Below are positions 34,905 through 38,304 of a DNA stretch of 38,304 nt, in pieces. This stretch comes from Verrucomicrobiia bacterium. Its GTDB lineage: Bacteria > Verrucomicrobiota > Verrucomicrobiia > Limisphaerales > JAJOIW01. A program made the position numbers and the translations under genes. The stretch is taken from the NCBI GenBank assembly GCA_030425355.1, contig JAUIAG010000013.1, positions 1 through 38,304 of the forward strand, in the 5' to 3' direction. Below the pieces are notes generated by a model that saw only the letters and a program-made list of their open reading frames with translations, was not told the DNA's origin and searched no databases. Numbering within the stretch: the stretch's first letter is position 1; each line of letters begins with the position of its first letter.

Positions 34905-35594
34905 TCAGGAGAGGAGGAGGAAAGCGTGATCCCGCAGCCATCTCTCGGCCTGTCGGACCGCCGGAAAATCACGGCGCAGCGCTCTCCAGAAGCGGAATGA
35001 GTGATCCATTCTGCGGAGGTGGTGGAGTTCATGCAGGATGACGTAGTCGCAAATCCACTCCGGACACTGGATGAGGTGCCAGTTCAGGCTGAGATTTCCC
35101 GCGCTGGAGCAGGATCCCCATCTTTTTCTCTGGTTTCGGATGGAGATCCGGTTGTGAGAAAACCCATGTTGTGCGGCGAGGGTCCTGACACGCTGAGGGA
35201 TGAGAATTCCCGCCTGGCTTCTAAGGGCTGATTGGATATTCGATCTCAGGCCCAGCCCGGGATCCCGGACCGGAAACCGGCTGTTGCCGAGTATGAGTGT
35301 CAATCGGTCACTGGAGCGGTGGATTGGCATCCAGCTGCCGAGATGGAGTACACGAATGCCCTCCGGCCAGTCCTGGTCGATGCGGAGAGCCGGACTGACC
35401 TGCCGGATGTTTTCGAGCACCCACGTGGCATTATTGAGGAGGAAAGTGCGGGCCGTCTCCATGGTGCCTCCGGGCGGTATGGAGAGCCTGACGCACCCAT
35501 CGGGCTGAATGCTCAGGTGATACTTTTGCGTCGTGGCAGGTGCCTTGCGGAATCGGACCGGTACATTGGTTTTTCCCAGTGCAAAATATTCCAT
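34905..35594 (-). CDS. YgjP/DUF45-type zinc metallopeptidase
   Basis: 229 residues. The C-terminal half carries the YgjP-like (M48-related) zinc site: HELHH at 188-192 and a third ligand His198 in MDHSFRFW. Upstream is the conserved RKRWGSCSSAGNLSLNWHLI block (156-175), which identifies the YgjP/WSS1-like group. The N-terminal third (HLSIQPDGCVRLSIPPGG) is the family's beta sheet. No signal peptide or membrane segment, so it is probably cytosolic. Substrates of the family are largely unknown. The ATG at 35594 has no Shine-Dalgarno sequence. It appears to be a monocistronic gene on the minus strand. Confidence 0.9.
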   Translation of the reverse strand: MEYFALGKTNVPVRFRKAPATTQKYHLSIQPDGCVRLSIPPGGTMETARTFLLNNATWVLENIRQVSPALRIDQDWPEGIRVLHLGSWMPIHRSSDRLTLILGNSRFPVRDPGLGLRSNIQSALRSQAGILIPQRVRTLAAQHGFSHNRISIRNQRKRWGSCSSAGNLSLNWHLIQCPEWICDYVILHELHHLRRMDHSFRFWRALRRDFPAVRQAERWLRDHAFLLLS

Positions 35595-35950
35595 GAAGGG
35601 TGCGGACAGTGGCAGTGGAATTGTTGGTGGACAGGGAGATGCGCAGAAAAAACGGGACCGTGAAATTTAAAACAAAAATCAGAATCTGTGAATCGCAACA
35701 GTTATATTCTGAACGGATTGGTCACAGCCATCTGCCCCGGGTTCCACACCGGGGGTGTAAGCAATCAGTTTTTGTGGTGAGTGGTGCATGTCGTGGGGTG
35801 TTCCGGAGCCAGCTGCTGTTCCGTTTATTACTGCCGGTCTGTATAGTCTGCGGCCCATCCGGCGGGCAAATAAAAAACTCCGGCTGGTGGGCCGGAGTTC
35901 AGGTGAAACTCATTTTCTGTGAGTCGAAGTCCAGTGTGGGAGACGCTGTC
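35595..35950. other. Intergenic region between the YgjP and HDOD genes
   Basis: About 355 bp. Its right end contains the HDOD terminator, listed separately. A short hairpin (CCCCGG/CCGGGG, 35735-35740 and 35749-35754, 8-nt loop) has no T-run and no assigned role. I see no gene here. Confidence 0.5.
35872..35899 (-). terminator. Rho-independent terminator for the HDOD gene
   Basis: On the minus strand, a perfect 9-bp stem AACTCCGGC/GCCGGAGTT with a 6-nt loop is followed by a T-run (complement of 35872-35877). It lies about 50 nt past the stop at 35951. Confidence 0.88.
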
Positions 35951-37159
35951 TCACTTTTGTGAAAAATCTTCAAGCCACCCGGCGAACTGTGTTGCCAGTC
36001 CCCACTGGTCGATGATTTCTTCGCTGTGGCGCTGTCCGAGAGCGGACTTGCTGCGGGCGTTTTCAATTCCGTTGGCCATGTAGAGAGCCATGGTGGCTGT
36101 CGGGGGGGATTTCGGGCCTCCCACCGGATTGTGATGATAGGCGACTGAATTGAGAATCTTGAAAGGTATGGCCCAAAGCCCCATGAGTGATGCGGCCACT
36201 TCGGCATGATTTGTTCCAAAAACCCGCTGTTCCGCCTGGACCATGGGGATTTTCTCCTCGGTGGCGATTTTGACTGCCTGGCTGTAGTGGTCCGGGAGGT
36301 TGGCCGCCATCAGCACCTTGCCGAGGTCGTGGATGACACCGGCTGTGCAGGCGACTTCAGAAGCCTTCTTGTTCTGGTCGATCTGCATGGAAATATGCCT
36401 GGCGATCGCTGAAACGTTGATGCTGTGCTTCCACACTTCCTGGATGTGCAGCCCGGCTATTGATTCCGACGGATAGGAACTGAACACTGAATCGGCGAGA
36501 ATCTGGGCCTGTGTGGCGTCCTTTCCAAGGAAGAGAAGTGCATGCACCACTTCGGTGATCTCATAACCGAGACCGTAAACCGGGGAATTCACGGCTTTGA
36601 GAATGCGGGTCGACATGGATGGCTCCTTGGAGATCAGACCGGCAACAAATTCAATCGAACCGTCCTCCTTGTGGAGTTCGCGGGTAATCTGATGGTAGAG
36701 CTGCGGGATGGTCGGCATTTTTTTCATCCTGCGGATCACGCTCAGAAGATTCGGGTTTTCCGAGAGGCTTCGCATGAGGATCCGGCGTGAGACATGCGAA
36801 TATATGCCTTCCTCTTCGAGATTTCCCGGGAGAAAGAAGATCTTCTTCTGGGAAAGTTCCATGGATTCCTCGCTGTTGGGCTGGGTAACTCTTCTGAGGA
36901 ATGCGAGGCTGCCGGGTTTTTCGCGGTGCGCTGATTCGATCAGGGCCATCCCGGGGCGGTCATTGACCTCGCTGTCGCAAATAAGCACGTCAATGTTGTT
37001 GCCTCGGATGAAGTCCAGTGCCTCATCGGCGTTGTCAGTGATCTGCACAGCCCATGAATTGTCGATCTGAGGGATTTTTTCTGAAAGCAGATTTCCCTCC
37101 GATCTGTCCTTAAGCACAAATAACACACTTGTCAGATCACTTTTTTTCTTATCTTGCAT
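35951..37159 (-). CDS. HDOD domain protein with receiver-like N-terminus
   Basis: 402 residues, cytosolic. Residues 10-125 look like a response-regulator receiver: LICDSEV places Asp62 at the phospho-acceptor position. However, the usual acidic pair at the first strand is replaced (VLFVLKDRS), and the usual lysine near the fifth strand is not clear (KKIFFLPGN), so phosphorylation is doubtful. Residues about 140-340 are an HDOD domain (MPTIPQLYHQITREL, SMSTRILKAVNSPVYG, VWKHSINVSAIARHI, VIHDLGKVLMA, YHHNPVGG). HDOD proteins are regulatory relatives of HD phosphohydrolases, used in motility, signalling and stress control. The gene is divergent from the PQQ-like gene and has its own terminator. 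Its target is unknown. Confidence 0.9.
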   Translation of the reverse strand: MQDKKKSDLTSVLFVLKDRSEGNLLSEKIPQIDNSWAVQITDNADEALDFIRGNNIDVLICDSEVNDRPGMALIESAHREKPGSLAFLRRVTQPNSEESMELSQKKIFFLPGNLEEEGIYSHVSRRILMRSLSENPNLLSVIRRMKKMPTIPQLYHQITRELHKEDGSIEFVAGLISKEPSMSTRILKAVNSPVYGLGYEITEVVHALLFLGKDATQAQILADSVFSSYPSESIAGLHIQEVWKHSINVSAIARHISMQIDQNKKASEVACTAGVIHDLGKVLMAANLPDHYSQAVKIATEEKIPMVQAEQRVFGTNHAEVAASLMGLWAIPFKILNSVAYHHNPVGGPKSPPTATMALYMANGIENARSKSALGQRHSEEIIDQWGLATQFAGWLEDFSQK

Positions 37160-37316
37160 GGTATTGAAATTTCCCTGATTGATCGATAGTTGGACCGGTT
37201 TGACCCGGTCTTTCCAATCCCCGATCTATTTGTCGTCTTATCTCCGGAACACCTTGAGTGGTCAGATAATGGATATCCCTGAATTTTTTAGCGACAGGAT
37301 GTGAGAATTCGCTTTA

Positions 37317-38304
37317 ATGAAATTGATGAAAAAGACCGGAAATGCGGGCGATCCGGGGACTTCTGTTCCGGGTGTCAGTCGAGGCAGAGCGGGCGGAGGA
37401 TACTGGATTTTTTCCGCAATAATGCTGTTGCTGGCCTTGTTTTTTCTGGTGATATACCGCCATCAGCAGGTCATTCCCTACCTTGGAAAGCAGATGGCAT
37501 TTCTTGGCGCTGTGGCCGCGGGTATTGTCTGGTGGCTCGGCACCTTCATTTATCTTCTGGCGCGCCTGAGGCGGTGGCTGCTGATTCAACTGGGTGCCAC
37601 CGCAGCCATCGCGGGGGTGTTCCTTCTGCTCTTTGAATACAGGGACATGGATGGAGACATGATTCCGCGATTTGCCTTCCGCTGGAGTGGCGGCAGTGAG
37701 GCTACCGTGGTTGAGGTTGAGGAGAAGCAGGCAGCGGTCCTCGAGGGTGATGGGGATTTTCATCAAAACCCGCGCGATTTCCCTCAGTTTCAGGGCCCGG
37801 GACGGGACTGTCGTATATCACCGCTCGCTTTTGATACCGACTGGAACAGCGTCCCTCCGAAGGTCATCTGGAGCAGACCGGTTGGGGAAGGGTACAGCGG
37901 CTTCGCCATCATTGGTTCAAGGGCATTCACTGTCGCGCAGGATCCGGAGAGTCCGGACAGAGAGAAGTTTTTTTGTGTGAATCTCTACACCGGAGATGAA
38001 ATATGGAGCACGTCCTTCCCGGGGCGATATGAAAGTGGCCTTGGAGGAATCGGCCCGCGGGCAACACCGGCATCCGACGGCGACCGGGTCTATTTCACCG
38101 GCGCCCTGGGGCGGGTTTTATGCACTGACCTCGACGGGACCATTCGGTGGGAAATGGAGATGACAGAGCGCTTCGGGGCTTCCGTGCCCGAGTGGGGATT
38201 TGCCGGATCGCCGCTTTTGTACGAGGATCTGCTGATCCTCGCCCCGGGCGCAGGAGGCGGGAATCCGGCCGGCATGGCTGCCCTCGATAAGCTTTCAGGC
38301 ACAA
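37317..38304 (+). CDS. Membrane-anchored PQQ-like beta-propeller protein (3' partial)
   Basis: An open frame runs from ATG 37317 to the right edge with no stop (329 complete codons visible). A second ATG at 37326 is possible. The N-terminus (about 1-110) has three hydrophobic segments: WIFSAIMLLLALFFLVIY, MAFLGAVAAGIVWWLGTFIY and IQLGATAAIAGVFLLLF. So it is an integral membrane domain rather than a cleaved signal. After a linker, DFPQFQGPGRD introduces a PQQ-type propeller (PKVIWSRPVGEGYSGFAII, LYTGDEIWSTSF, ATPASDGDRVYFTGALG, GTIRWEMEM). This layout resembles membrane-anchored PQQ-repeat proteins of PVC bacteria. Function beyond the fold is unknown. It diverges from the HDOD gene across 157 bp. 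Confidence 0.85.
   Translation, partial: MKLMKKTGNAGDPGTSVPGVSRGRAGGGYWIFSAIMLLLALFFLVIYRHQQVIPYLGKQMAFLGAVAAGIVWWLGTFIYLLARLRRWLLIQLGATAAIAGVFLLLFEYRDMDGDMIPRFAFRWSGGSEATVVEVEEKQAAVLEGDGDFHQNPRDFPQFQGPGRDCRISPLAFDTDWNSVPPKVIWSRPVGEGYSGFAIIGSRAFTVAQDPESPDREKFFCVNLYTGDEIWSTSFPGRYESGLGGIGPRATPASDGDRVYFTGALGRVLCTDLDGTIRWEMEMTERFGASVPEWGFAGSPLLYEDLLILAPGAGGGNPAGMAALDKLSGT

Noticed and set aside
1..38304. Mobile elements, CRISPR arrays, tRNA and rRNA genes
   Set aside because: I looked for transposase or integrase genes, regularly spaced repeats and cloverleaf or rRNA-like segments and found none that hold up; a dedicated search would be needed to exclude small RNAs.

Overview
The window (about 57% GC by eye) looks like chromosomal DNA of a PVC-superphylum bacterium, most likely Verrucomicrobiota. 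The evidence is family content: DUF1501, DUF1549/DUF1553 'planctomycete cytochrome' proteins, a PVC-type heme-binding dehydrogenase, DUF1080 proteins, Tat-exported Gfo/Idh/MocA oxidoreductases and PQQ-type propellers opening with a WPRFRGPDG-like motif. Most starts have no clear Shine-Dalgarno sequence, as is common in this group. Planctomycetota cannot be excluded. I saw no phage, IS element, CRISPR array, tRNA or rRNA.

Layout. (1) 2-9105, plus strand: the 3' part of a YfbK-type von Willebrand A protein, then a 2410-residue membrane/periplasmic protein. The giant protein consists of two homologous halves joined by a membrane bundle and an internal signal-peptide-like segment. (2) 9333-17782: a possible oxidative carbohydrate locus made of two converging pairs. 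The plus pair is a Tat-exported Gfo/Idh/MocA oxidoreductase and a two-module sialidase-like/GH32-43-like secreted protein. The minus pair is a PVC-type dehydrogenase with cytochrome c and a tandem DUF1080 protein. Each pair is joined by a 4-bp ATGA overlap, and the pairs overlap tail to tail by 26 bp. (3) 17988-21310: an exported protein of unknown function with a PEP-CTERM-like anchor, a possible 35-residue membrane peptide, and an exported coiled-coil/TPR protein. (4) 21426-24378: a HAD phosphatase/phosphomutase, two peroxiredoxins (Bcp and an AhpE-like protein), then on the minus strand bfd and bfr. Both iron genes are unusual: Bfd has a cysteine-rich tail, and Bfr lacks two ferroxidase ligands. 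(5) 24863-33306, minus strand: a three-gene operon of a very large cytochrome/WD40/DUF1549/DUF1553 protein, a Tat-exported DUF1501 protein and a PQQ-like propeller protein. (6) 33572-38304: an exported protein of unknown function, a YgjP-type metallopeptidase, an HDOD regulator with a receiver-like N-terminus, and a 5' partial membrane-anchored PQQ-like protein that runs off the window.

Most of the proteins are exported, and regions 2 and 5 suggest envelope-located breakdown of complex glycans. The most unusual items are the duplicated giant protein with its internal signal-like segment, the modified bfd-bfr pair, and the possible oxidative glycosidase locus.
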